Source of the DNA: Anaerolineae bacterium
Lineage (GTDB): Bacteria; Chloroflexota; Anaerolineae; CG2-30-64-16
Direction of reading: 5' to 3'
Assembly (NCBI GenBank): GCA_025454565.1
Contig: JALOOE010000110.1
Location: 1 to 7,182, forward strand
DNA: 7,182 nucleotides
Each line of letters starts with the position of its first letter. Position 1 is the first letter of the stretch. The notes below the pieces were generated by a model. It was not told the origin of the DNA, ran no database searches, and saw nothing but the letters and a program-made list of their open reading frames with translations. A program made the position numbers and the translations under genes. This document shows, one piece after another, positions 1-5,930 of the stretch.

Positions 1-1763
1 AAGCTCTTGATGATCTTGTTCTGCGTCTGGACGAGCTCGGCCGCCTTGGTGATCGACATCGCCGGCAGCGAGGTCGGCATGTAGAACAGCGTGCCCTCGT
101 TCAGCGTCGGCATGAATTCGGACCCGAGCCGCATCGCCGGCCAGGCGGTGACGCCGAGGACGGCCATGGCGATGACGATGGTTGTCACCTTGAAGCGCAT
201 CACGGTCGCGATGATCGGCCGGTAGATCCAGATCAGAAAGCGATTGACCGGGTTCTTCGCCTCCGGCATGACCTTGCCGCGGATGAACAGCATCATCAGC
301 ACCGGCACCAGCGTCACCGACAGCAATGCGGCGCCGGCCATGGCAAAGGTCTTGGTGAAGGCCAGCGGCGAAAAGAGGCGCCCCTCCTGGCCTTCGAGGC
401 TGAACACCGGCAGGAACGACACGGTGATGATGAGCAGCGAGAAGAACAGCGCCGGCCCCACCTCGCGGCAGGCGTCGATCATCGCCTGCGTCCGCGATTC
501 GCCCGGCTGCAGGCGCTCGAGATGCTTGTGCGCGTTCTCGATCATCACGATCGCGGCATCGATCATCGCGCCGACGGCAATGGCGATGCCACCGAGGCTC
601 ATGATGTTGGAGTTCATGCCGAGCAGGCGCATGGCGATGAACGCAATGAGGATGCCCACCGGCAGCATCAGGATCGCCACCAGCGCGCTCCTCACATGCA
701 GCAGGAAGACGATGCACACGGCGGCGACGATGAGGCTTTCCTCGATCAGCGTGCGCTTCAGGGTGTCGATGGCGCGATGGATGAGATCGGAACGATCGTA
801 GGTGGTGACGACTTCCACGCCCGCCGGCAGCCCGCTTTTCACCTCCTCGATCTTGGCCTTGAGGTTGTGAATCACCTCCAGGGCATTCTGGCCGTAGCGC
901 GCCATCACGATCCCCGACACCACCTCGCCTTCGCCATTCAACTCGGTCAGGCCGCGCCGCTCGTCGGGGCCGAGTTCGACGCGGGCGATGTCGCGGATCA
1001 GCACCGGCGTGCCCTTGTCGCTCTTGACGACAAGCTGCTCGATGTCGGCGCGCCCGCGCAGGTAGCCGCGCCCGCGGACCATGTACTCGGCCTCGGCCAT
1101 TTCGATCACGCGCCCGCCGACGTCGCGATTCGACTCGCGGATCACCTGCGCGACCTTGGCCAGCGGAATGTTGTAGGCGCGCAGCTTCGTCGGGTCGACG
1201 GTGACCTGGTACTGCTGGACGAAGCCGCCCACGCTCGCGACCTCGGCGACCCCCGGCGCCTTGGCGAGCTGGTAGCGCAGGTACCAGTCCTGGATGGTCC
1301 GCAGTTCCGCCAGCGTGTGCTGCGCACTAACCACCGCGTACTGGTAGACCCAGCCCACGCCGGTGGCATCGGGCCCCAGTTGCGGCGTCACGCCGCGCGG
1401 CAGGCGGCCGGCGGCGAAGTTGAGATACTCGAGCACGCGCGAGCGCGCCCAGTAAATGTCAGTGCCGTCCTCGAAGATGACGTAGACGAACGACGCGCCG
1501 AAGAACGAGAAGCCGCGGACGACTTTCGACTTCGGCACCGACAGCATCGCCGTGGTCAGCGGGTAGGTGACCTGATCCTCGACCACCTGCGGCGCCTGGC
1601 CGGGAAACTCGGTGTAGATGATGACCTGCACATCGGACAGGTCGGGTAGCGCGTCGAGCGGCGTCTTGATGACCGCGTAGATTCCGGCCAGTACGACGAA
1701 CACCGTCGCCAGCAGTACCAGAAAGACGTTCCGCGCCGACCACTCGATAAGTTTTCCCAGCAC
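1..1763 (-). CDS. cusA: CusA, Cu(I)/Ag(I) RND efflux pump (3' end cut by window)
   Basis: This is the inner-membrane proton-driven pump of a CusCBA tripartite exporter. The first 587 codons are present; the family is about 1040 residues, so a little over half is visible. TM1 is at about residues 13-32, followed by the family-typical segment PLDALPDLSDVQV (35-47) and the periplasmic porter region. TM2 to TM5 lie at about 340-455. The motif AVGAMIDAAIVMIENAHK (396-413) is the copper/silver version of the HME-RND signature, with D402 and E409 matching the conserved acidic residues. Methionines of the E. coli CusA relay appear conserved: M388, M400, M407, M475 and M490, plus M562 of the binding triad (in FYMPTSLP). 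The other two triad residues lie outside the window. The start is GTG with AAGGA six bases upstream, ten bases after the cusB stop. SilA is an equivalent name. The metal class rests on the motif, so CzcA-type zinc/cobalt pumps are unlikely. Confidence 0.95.
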   Translation of the reverse strand, partial: MLGKLIEWSARNVFLVLLATVFVVLAGIYAVIKTPLDALPDLSDVQVIIYTEFPGQAPQVVEDQVTYPLTTAMLSVPKSKVVRGFSFFGASFVYVIFEDGTDIYWARSRVLEYLNFAAGRLPRGVTPQLGPDATGVGWVYQYAVVSAQHTLAELRTIQDWYLRYQLAKAPGVAEVASVGGFVQQYQVTVDPTKLRAYNIPLAKVAQVIRESNRDVGGRVIEMAEAEYMVRGRGYLRGRADIEQLVVKSDKGTPVLIRDIARVELGPDERRGLTELNGEGEVVSGIVMARYGQNALEVIHNLKAKIEEVKSGLPAGVEVVTTYDRSDLIHRAIDTLKRTLIEESLIVAAVCIVFLLHVRSALVAILMLPVGILIAFIAMRLLGMNSNIMSLGGIAIAVGAMIDAAIVMIENAHKHLERLQPGESRTQAMIDACREVGPALFFSLLIITVSFLPVFSLEGQEGRLFSPLAFTKTFAMAGAALLSVTLVPVLMMLFIRGKVMPEAKNPVNRFLIWIYRPIIATVMRFKVTTIVIAMAVLGVTAWPAMRLGSEFMPTLNEGTLFYMPTSLPAMSITKAAELVQTQNKIIKS

Positions 1764-1769
1764 GGTGTT

Positions 1770-1774
1770 TCCTT
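1770..1774 (-). promoter_or_regulatory. Shine-Dalgarno site of cusA
   Basis: AAGGA on the minus strand starts at the last base of the cusB stop codon and lies six bases before the GTG at 1763. It supports the GTG start of cusA; no ATG nearby in that frame gives the expected MLGKLIEWS N-terminus. Confidence 0.65.
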
Positions 1775-3375
1775 CAGTGTCCGGCGTGTGGGTTGGCCTT
1801 GGCTGGCGCCGCGACTGCGCCCGCCGGCGCGATGGACGTGATCACCCACTCGCCGGGCTTGCGTTCGACGAACTCGAAGTCGAGGGTGGACCCAGGGTTC
1901 AATCCCTGAAGTAGCGACGGGTTGGCCGGTACGAACTCCATGGTCATCGCGGGCCACTTGAGGCTCGGCACGGGATCGTGCTTGATCGAAAGCGTCCCGC
2001 CCTTGGCGTCGATGGCCACGACACTGCCGTGCCCCTTGTGCCCCACTTTAGCGGCATCCGAGGCTCCCGTGGTGGTGGCGCTGCCGAAGCCGCCGATGGC
2101 GGCCTTGAGGTTGCTTTCGGCGTCGATCAAGAAATTGGCAGCGGTCACGATCGGCTCGCCCTCCTTCACGCCGTCGAGGATCTCGACATGGGTATCGCTG
2201 CGTGCACCGAGTTTCACTTCGCGCGGCTCGAAACGACCTTCGGCCCGTTGCACGAAGACGATGCGCCGCGTGCCGCTGTCGATGACAGCTGATGTCGGCA
2301 CGGTGACGACCTTGGCCCGGGTGCCGACCGGCAGTTCGATCTCGGCGAACATTGCGGGCTTCAACTGCTGCCCCGGATTGGCGAGTTCGATGCGAATCGG
2401 TACCGTCCGCGTCTCGGGCTTCAACGTCGGGTAGATGTAGGTGATCCGGCCGTCGAAGGTCTTGCCGGGATAGGCATTGAATCGGAGCTTCGCCATGCTG
2501 CCGACACGCACCTGTCCCAGATCCTGCTCGAACACGTCGGCGATGATCCACACCGCGGAGAGATCGGCGATCTGGAAGAGCGCCTCACCCGGCATGAAGC
2601 GCATGCCCTGCAACGCCTTCTTCTCCAGCACGATGCCGCCCGCGGGCGACCGGAAGGTCAACGTGCGGCGGATCGTGCCGGATCCCACCAGTTCCTTCAC
2701 CTGCTCGTCCGGAATGTCCCAGTTGCGCAAGCGCGCCAGGCTCGATTCGGCAAGCCGGCTCATCCCCGCCTGCGCGTCACCGCCGGCATCCTTCAGCGCC
2801 TCTACCCCTTTGACGGCGATCGCGTATTCGCGCTGCGCCGACACGAGTTCGGGGCTGTAGACCTCGAACAGCGGCTGGCCCTTGGCCACCGGCTGCCCGG
2901 TTGCGTTGACCAGCAATTTCTCGACCCAGCCTTCGAACTTGGGCGCGACGGCGACGACGCGGCGTTCGTCGATCTCGACCCGGCCCAGGGCGCGCACATT
3001 GCGGTCAAGCATCCGCAGCGTCGCGGGTTCGGTGCGCACGCCGAGTTTCTGCACCCGATCGACGCTGATCTTCACCGTCTTGCCGTCGTCGGCCGCGTCG
3101 TCCTCGCCTTCATAGACCGGGATGTAGTCCATCCCCATCGGATCCTTCTTCGGTGTCGGCGAGGTGTCCGGCAACCCCATCGGATTGCGGTAGAAGCGCA
3201 GCTTGCGCGCCGGCTTGGCCGCATCGCCCGCGGTCGCGCCGGACGTGATCGCGGCCGCCGGGGCGGGGGACACGACCGGCGCGTTGTGCGACGTGCGGTT
3301 GGCCCACCAATAGCCCCCCGCGACACCCAGTGCCAGCATCGCTGCCGCAGCCAGCGCGGCGGTTCCGGTCTTCAC
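1774..3375 (-). CDS. cusB: CusB/SilB-type periplasmic adaptor with C-terminal CusF domain
   Basis: This 533-residue membrane fusion protein joins the CusA pump to the CusC channel in the periplasm and hands metal to the pump. An N-terminal hydrophobic segment (about 5-24, ending GGYWWAN) is a signal or anchor. Residues 58-88 form the small heavy-metal-binding module (FYRNPMG ... KKDPMGMDYIPVY), with M66, M80 and M82 in the places of the three copper-binding Met of E. coli CusB. The adaptor core (about 100-430) has barrel-sandwich halves around 140-172 and 240-270 with a short helical hairpin between, then beta-barrel and membrane-proximal parts. Residues 449-516 form an added CusF domain with H466, W474, M477 and M479, spaced exactly as the CusF Cu(I) site. 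The tail ends in NPHAGH. E. coli CusB lacks this domain; SilB of Cupriavidus metallidurans is a known precedent. The start is GTG with GGGAG seven bases upstream, overlapping the cusC stop by four bases. Confidence 0.95.
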   Translation of the reverse strand: MKTGTAALAAAAMLALGVAGGYWWANRTSHNAPVVSPAPAAAITSGATAGDAAKPARKLRFYRNPMGLPDTSPTPKKDPMGMDYIPVYEGEDDAADDGKTVKISVDRVQKLGVRTEPATLRMLDRNVRALGRVEIDERRVVAVAPKFEGWVEKLLVNATGQPVAKGQPLFEVYSPELVSAQREYAIAVKGVEALKDAGGDAQAGMSRLAESSLARLRNWDIPDEQVKELVGSGTIRRTLTFRSPAGGIVLEKKALQGMRFMPGEALFQIADLSAVWIIADVFEQDLGQVRVGSMAKLRFNAYPGKTFDGRITYIYPTLKPETRTVPIRIELANPGQQLKPAMFAEIELPVGTRAKVVTVPTSAVIDSGTRRIVFVQRAEGRFEPREVKLGARSDTHVEILDGVKEGEPIVTAANFLIDAESNLKAAIGGFGSATTTGASDAAKVGHKGHGSVVAIDAKGGTLSIKHDPVPSLKWPAMTMEFVPANPSLLQGLNPGSTLDFEFVERKPGEWVITSIAPAGAVAAPAKANPHAGH

Positions 3376-4649
3376 AAGTCTTCTCCCAGTAGCCGTTCGA
3401 TTTCGGCCAGCCGCATCTGTGCTTCGGCATTCGCCTTTTCGCGATCCTGTTTCGCCTTGCGGATCTGCCGCTGCGCCTCGAGCAGGGTGGCGAAGTCGAC
3501 GCGGCCGTTCTCATAGGCGGCTATCGCCGACTGCAGCGTCAGTCCGGCCTGCGGCAGCAACTGCGTCGTGAGCAATTCTTCGATGCGCCGTGCGGCATCG
3601 AGCGCCGCGACGTGCTCGCCGAGTTCGGCGCGCGCCTGCAGCAAGGCGGCTTCCTTGCGCGAACGGGCGGCTGAGAGCATCAATTCGGCTTCGGATTCCT
3701 GCGCGCGCCGCGTGCCCTGCTGCAGGGGGATGTTGACCTCGACCATCAACTCCCATTCGTTGATCCGGCTGCCCATCTGGATCGGCGACACGCCGATGGC
3801 GAAATCCGGGTAGCGGTTGCGGTAGGTGAGATCGCGGCTGCGCTCGGCCGACTGGATGCGCGCATCCTCGACCGCAAGCTGGGGGTTGTTGGCCAGCAGA
3901 CGATCGGCCAGCACTGCGGGATCGAGCCGAGCCGGGGGCGGCAATGCTCGGGGTCGCCTGGGGTCCGCCAATGGCGCGTTGGCCGGACGAGTGAGCAGGC
4001 TGTTGAGCTTGACCTGCCACTGCCGCTTTTCGCTGCCCAGCATCACCAGGTCGGTGCGCATTCCGGTCAGTTCGACCTGGGCGCGGATCGCGTCCTGCTG
4101 TGGTACGAGTCCGCTCGAGTAACGCACCTGGGCCAGGCTCTCCAGACTGCCCATCAACGTCAGCACTTCGCGCGCCAGCTCCTCGTTGCGCGCCGCCAGC
4201 TGGTACTGCGCGTAGGCGGTCTTGATCTTGGCGGCAAGCTCGGCCCAGGTCGCGGCGACGCGGCGATCGGCCTGCAGCGCATCGGCTTCCGCCACCCCCT
4301 GCCGGAGATCGCGCTTGCCCCAGAAGGGGATGACCTGCGAGAACGTGTACTTGGTGGAACCGACCTTGGCCGGCGACAGGCTGAACGATCCGTCGGTGCC
4401 GTAGTTGGTGATGTTCTGCAGTTCGGTCTTGAACATCGGGTCCGGGAGCGCGCCGGCCGGGTCGATCCGCTGGGTCGCGGCGTCCGCCTCGTGTCGCATG
4501 GCCTGCAGCTCCGGATGGCGGTCGCGGGCGTAGGCGAGCAGGCTTTCGACGTTCTCGCCGGGCAGCGCCTCCTGCGCCACTGCTGACATGGTGGGGAGGC
4601 TCACCGTGGCAGCGAAGGCTACGGCAATCAATCTGCGACGAAAGCACAT
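3372..4649 (-). CDS. cusC: CusC-like outer-membrane channel, TolC family
   Basis: This is the outer-membrane efflux channel of the Cus system, 425 residues. It has a Sec signal peptide (MCFRRRLIAV...), with likely cleavage after AVA at about residue 25. The mature part shows the internal duplication of the TolC family: the first repeat begins near ARDRHPELQAM (41-51) with ALPDPMF (67-73), the second near NNPQLAVEDARIQSAE (254-269). Long helical stretches end in RYSSGLVPQQD (176-186) and the matching YENGRVDFATLLEAQRQ (379-395). I chose ATG at 4649, not the TTG six bases upstream, because AGGA sits eight bases before the ATG but only two before the TTG. There is no lipobox Cys after the signal peptide; E. 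coli CusC is lipidated, so this protein may not be. The gene lies 36 bases after cusF and its TGA overlaps the cusB GTG. The substrate is inferred from its neighbours. Confidence 0.92.
   Translation of the reverse strand: MCFRRRLIAVAFAATVSLPTMSAVAQEALPGENVESLLAYARDRHPELQAMRHEADAATQRIDPAGALPDPMFKTELQNITNYGTDGSFSLSPAKVGSTKYTFSQVIPFWGKRDLRQGVAEADALQADRRVAATWAELAAKIKTAYAQYQLAARNEELAREVLTLMGSLESLAQVRYSSGLVPQQDAIRAQVELTGMRTDLVMLGSEKRQWQVKLNSLLTRPANAPLADPRRPRALPPPARLDPAVLADRLLANNPQLAVEDARIQSAERSRDLTYRNRYPDFAIGVSPIQMGSRINEWELMVEVNIPLQQGTRRAQESEAELMLSAARSRKEAALLQARAELGEHVAALDAARRIEELLTTQLLPQAGLTLQSAIAAYENGRVDFATLLEAQRQIRKAKQDREKANAEAQMRLAEIERLLGEDL
3383..3387 (-). promoter_or_regulatory. Shine-Dalgarno site of cusB inside cusC
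   Basis: GGGAG on the minus strand lies within the last codons of cusC and seven bases before the cusB GTG. With the GTGA overlap, it suggests re-initiation by ribosomes finishing cusC. Confidence 0.65.
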
Positions 4650-4657
4650 GGGCAAAT

Positions 4658-4661
4658 TCCT
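4658..4661 (-). promoter_or_regulatory. Shine-Dalgarno site that decides the cusC start
   Basis: AGGA on the minus strand lies eight bases from the ATG at 4649 but only two from the in-frame TTG at 4655. This favours the ATG and a protein beginning MCFRRRL. Confidence 0.6.
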
Positions 4662-4685
4662 GAAGTCGGCACGAGACCGGCGAGG

Positions 4686-5030
4686 CTACTTGACCGTTTC
4701 GTACGCAACGAGGGTAAGTTCGCCCTTAACCATGTCAGCGGCAAAGCGGATCTGATCGCCTTCCTTCAACTTCTTCGCCCAGGCCGGATCCTTGGCGCGA
4801 AAGGTCATCGTCATCTTCGGCATGCCAAGATTCTTGATGTCGTCGTGCGCAATCGTCACGTCGCCGCGTGCGGCGTCGACTTTCTTTACCACGCCATTGG
4901 TCATCGGCATCGCGGCCGGTGCCGCGGTCTTTGCCGTGGCCATATGGTGCGAGTGGTCGGTCTGCGCCGTTGCGGCAAGCGGTATCAGGGCTGAAGCGGC
5001 AGCAATGAGAGTGATGAGTGCGGTTTTCAC
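4686..5030 (-). CDS. cusF: CusF-like periplasmic copper-binding protein, Trp-to-Met variant
   Basis: This small periplasmic protein (114 residues) should carry Cu(I)/Ag(I) to the CusCBA pump. Its Sec signal peptide (MKTALITLIAAASALIPLAA) is probably cut after ATA at residue 22. The mature N-terminus has a DHSHHM cluster (25-30) that could bind copper. The CusF fold covers about 45-112. The metal-site residues keep the CusF spacing: H62, M73 and M75 match E. coli His36, Met47 and Met49. The position of Trp44, which caps the copper through a cation-pi contact, is Met70 (LGMPKMTM). Many annotated 'copper-binding proteins' of this family have Met here, so it is a natural variant and not obviously a defect. 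The start is GTG with AAGGAG ten bases upstream, a rather long spacing. It is the first sure gene of the cusFCBA operon and lies downstream of a CopR-like box. Confidence 0.92.
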   Translation of the reverse strand: MKTALITLIAAASALIPLAATAQTDHSHHMATAKTAAPAAMPMTNGVVKKVDAARGDVTIAHDDIKNLGMPKMTMTFRAKDPAWAKKLKEGDQIRFAADMVKGELTLVAYETVK

Positions 5031-5101
5031 GAGCGTAGATCTCCTTGGGTCAAAGGTGGCAGGCGCTTAAAGGGCAATGAATGCGTAGTTGCTTGTTTCA
5101 T
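5027..5101 (-). CDS. Possible leader ORF of 24 codons coupled to cusF
   Basis: This is a short reading frame immediately upstream of cusF, starting MKQATTHSLPF and ending LTQGDLRS, then TGA. An AAGGA motif (5109-5113) stands seven bases before this ATG, an ideal spacing. In-frame ATGs at 5107 and 5125 are alternatives (26 or 32 codons), but 5107 is too close to the motif and 5125 has no clear ribosome site. The TGA overlaps the cusF GTG as GTGA, the same arrangement as at the cusC/cusB junction, so translation could be coupled. The peptide has no Cys, no signal sequence and a single His, so it is not an evident metal binder. It does contain a Pro-Pro pair near its end. I do not recognise a family. 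It may be chance, as cusF has its own Shine-Dalgarno sequence inside this ORF. Confidence 0.35.
   Translation of the reverse strand: MKQATTHSLPFKRLPPLTQGDLRS
5041..5046 (-). promoter_or_regulatory. Shine-Dalgarno site of cusF
   Basis: AAGGAG on the minus strand lies ten bases before the cusF GTG at 5030. It supports that GTG start, which is followed by a clear signal peptide. It also lies inside the putative leader ORF, so ribosomes translating that ORF would pass over it. Confidence 0.7.
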
Positions 5102-5134
5102 CGTCATTTCCTTAACCAATTCCATGGTCGACGC

Positions 5135-5140
5135 ATTGTG
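5135..5140 (-). promoter_or_regulatory. Possible -10 element of the cusFCBA promoter
   Basis: CACAAT on the minus strand matches four of six bases of TATAAT. No good -35 hexamer lies 17 bases upstream (GCTTTC), as expected for a promoter that needs an activator. Transcription would begin near 5128, placing the centre of the CopR-like box about 53 bases upstream, similar to the CusR box at E. coli cusC as I recall it. A small palindrome (TGTGC-GCC-GCACA, 5145-5157) sits between. This is a weak call. Confidence 0.3.
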
Positions 5141-5173
5141 CCTTTGTGCGCCGCACAGAAAGCTGACTGAAAA

Positions 5174-5189
5174 ATTACATTTCTGTCAG
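5174..5189 (-). promoter_or_regulatory. CopR/CusR-like copper-response box upstream of cusF
   Basis: The minus strand reads CTGACAGAAATGTAAT. As I recall, the Pseudomonas CopR box is close to CTGACA-N5-GTAAT, which this fits fully; the CusR box of E. coli likewise uses TGACA half-sites. The site lies inside a longer imperfect palindrome, with CTGAC at 5163-5167 and GTCAG at 5185-5189. It stands about 144 bases before the cusF start, upstream of nothing else on the minus strand. I infer control of cusFCBA by a CopRS/CusRS-type two-component system encoded outside the window. The match is by eye and the consensus is from memory. Confidence 0.6.
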
Positions 5190-5273
5190 GTTTCGCCCAA
5201 TCAACGACCTTGCGAGCCCCTGACGGATCGGCTTGAACCGCGCCGGCAGCCCCGATTCACATAGCGAGATTGA

Positions 5274-5316
5274 CAGTAACCTACGTTCACCGAGGGACTG
5301 GTTGCACGGGTTACTG
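5274..5316. repeat. 8-bp inverted repeat in the cusF upstream region
   Basis: CAGTAACC (5274-5281) and GGTTACTG (5309-5316) are perfect inverted arms separated by 27 bases. No run of T follows on either strand, so it is not an intrinsic terminator. It lies between the FNR-type box and the CopR-like box, in a stretch (5190-5343) where I see no gene. It could be two operator half-sites, an RNA stem, or chance, since arms of this length are not rare in a region this size. Confidence 0.4.
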
Positions 5317-5343
5317 CCCTGGGCGCAGACGCGATGGGTCGGC

Positions 5344-5357
5344 TTGATCCAGATCAA
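5344..5357. promoter_or_regulatory. Perfect FNR/Anr/Dnr-type box
   Basis: TTGATCCAGATCAA matches the palindromic consensus TTGAT-N4-ATCAA at all ten defined positions. It lies ten bases after the cupredoxin stop and about 314 bases upstream of cusF, between the cupredoxin gene and the CopR-like box. No strong -10 element stands at the usual distance on the minus strand. On the plus strand GACAAT (5377-5382) is near but slightly too close, and no plus-strand gene follows. The target promoter is therefore unclear; the genes it could serve are cusFCBA or an untranslated RNA. Confidence 0.65.
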
Positions 5358-5367
5358 AAGGTCGCGG

Positions 5368-5883
5368 CTATTTGACGACAATCCGTCCGAGCATTCCTGC
5401 CTCAAAGTGGCCGGGCACCAGGCAGCCGAAATAGAACTCCCCGGCACGACTGAATTGCCAACCCATTTCAAGTGACTTGCCTGGTGGAACATGGGCCATG
5501 TGGAGTTCGTCATGCTCCATGTCGGGGAACTTCTTCATCAACTCGCCGTGCTCCTTCAACTCCTCCAGGGAGCCCAGCACCATCTCATGCATGGTCTTGC
5601 CGCCATTTCGGACGACGAAGCGAATCCGCTCTCCGCGCTGGATGGCAATCACGCTCGGCTGGTAGCGCATTGCATCACTCATTTCGATCGTGATGGTTCG
5701 GGTCGCCTTGGCCGGATCGATGGCCCGGCCAAAGGGCATTTCTGGCGCCTTGCTGTAATCAGCGGCCGTCCGGTGTGGCGCGTTGTCGGTGCCGTCACCA
5801 TGGGCAAAGGCTGCTGCCGCACAAGCCATGGTAGCGATCCCCCCAAAGGCAAGGAGGATGGTGCGGGTTCTGGCGAGGTGCAT
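5368..5883 (-). CDS. Secreted type 1 copper cupredoxin (CopI-like)
   Basis: This periplasmic single-domain cupredoxin has 171 residues. The signal peptide (MHLARTRTILLAFGG...) is probably cut after AFA at residue 27, leaving a mature start of HGDG. The beta-sandwich covers about 62-171. Type 1 copper ligands are H99 (in TMHEM), C154, H159 and M164 (in GCLVPGHFEAGM). The segment MEHDELHMAHVPPGKS (122-137) adds H124, H128, M129 and H131, which could bind more copper. Proteins of this kind, including CopI of Rubrivivax, protect the periplasm from copper; an electron-transfer role with the neighbouring oxidase is also possible. I chose ATG at 5883 because AAGGA lies seven bases upstream and a clean signal peptide follows. 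The frame extends to a TTG at 5994, but that would put 37 atypical residues before the signal peptide. The gene has its own 257-bp upstream gap, so it may have its own promoter. Confidence 0.88.
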   Translation of the reverse strand: MHLARTRTILLAFGGIATMACAAAAFAHGDGTDNAPHRTAADYSKAPEMPFGRAIDPAKATRTITIEMSDAMRYQPSVIAIQRGERIRFVVRNGGKTMHEMVLGSLEELKEHGELMKKFPDMEHDELHMAHVPPGKSLEMGWQFSRAGEFYFGCLVPGHFEAGMLGRIVVK

Positions 5884-5890
5884 TCGGAAA

Positions 5891-5895
5891 TCCTT
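5891..5895 (-). promoter_or_regulatory. Shine-Dalgarno site that decides the cupredoxin start
   Basis: AAGGA on the minus strand lies seven bases before the ATG at 5883. It argues for the 171-residue form over the TTG-initiated 208-residue extension. Confidence 0.65.
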
Positions 5896-5905
5896 CAAGG
5901 CTATG

Positions 5906-5926
5906 GCCCGTTCGGGCGTTGAAAAC
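5906..5926. repeat. Two small inverted repeats in the cupredoxin leader
   Basis: GCCCGTTCGGGC (5906-5917) is a perfect palindrome, and CGTT/AACG around 5917-5927 can form a second short stem. With the hairpin at 5931-5946, the 60 bases before the cupredoxin start hold three stems in a row. Their role is unknown. Confidence 0.35.
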
Positions 5927-5930
5927 GTCC

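Noticed and set aside
522..1649. 375-codon plus-strand open frame opposite cusA
   Set aside because: It is antisense to a sure RND pump gene. Its product is a low-complexity mix rich in His, Asp, Arg and Gly, with no domain, as expected from the complement of GC-rich coding sequence.
3511..4647. 378-codon minus-strand frame inside cusC
   Set aside because: It is a shifted frame of the TolC-family gene, with an Arg/Gly/Ala-rich product and no family features.
5270..5298. TTGACA (5270-5275) as a plus-strand -35 element
   Set aside because: No -10-like hexamer lies 16-18 bases downstream and no plus-strand gene follows.
5175..5513. 112-codon minus-strand frame spanning the cusF upstream region and the cupredoxin 3' end
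   Set aside because: It overlaps the cupredoxin gene out of frame, covers the regulatory boxes and shows no recognisable protein features.
5491..5922. 143-codon plus-strand frame opposite the cupredoxin
   Set aside because: It is antisense to a gene with complete type 1 copper ligands, and its product matches nothing I recognise.
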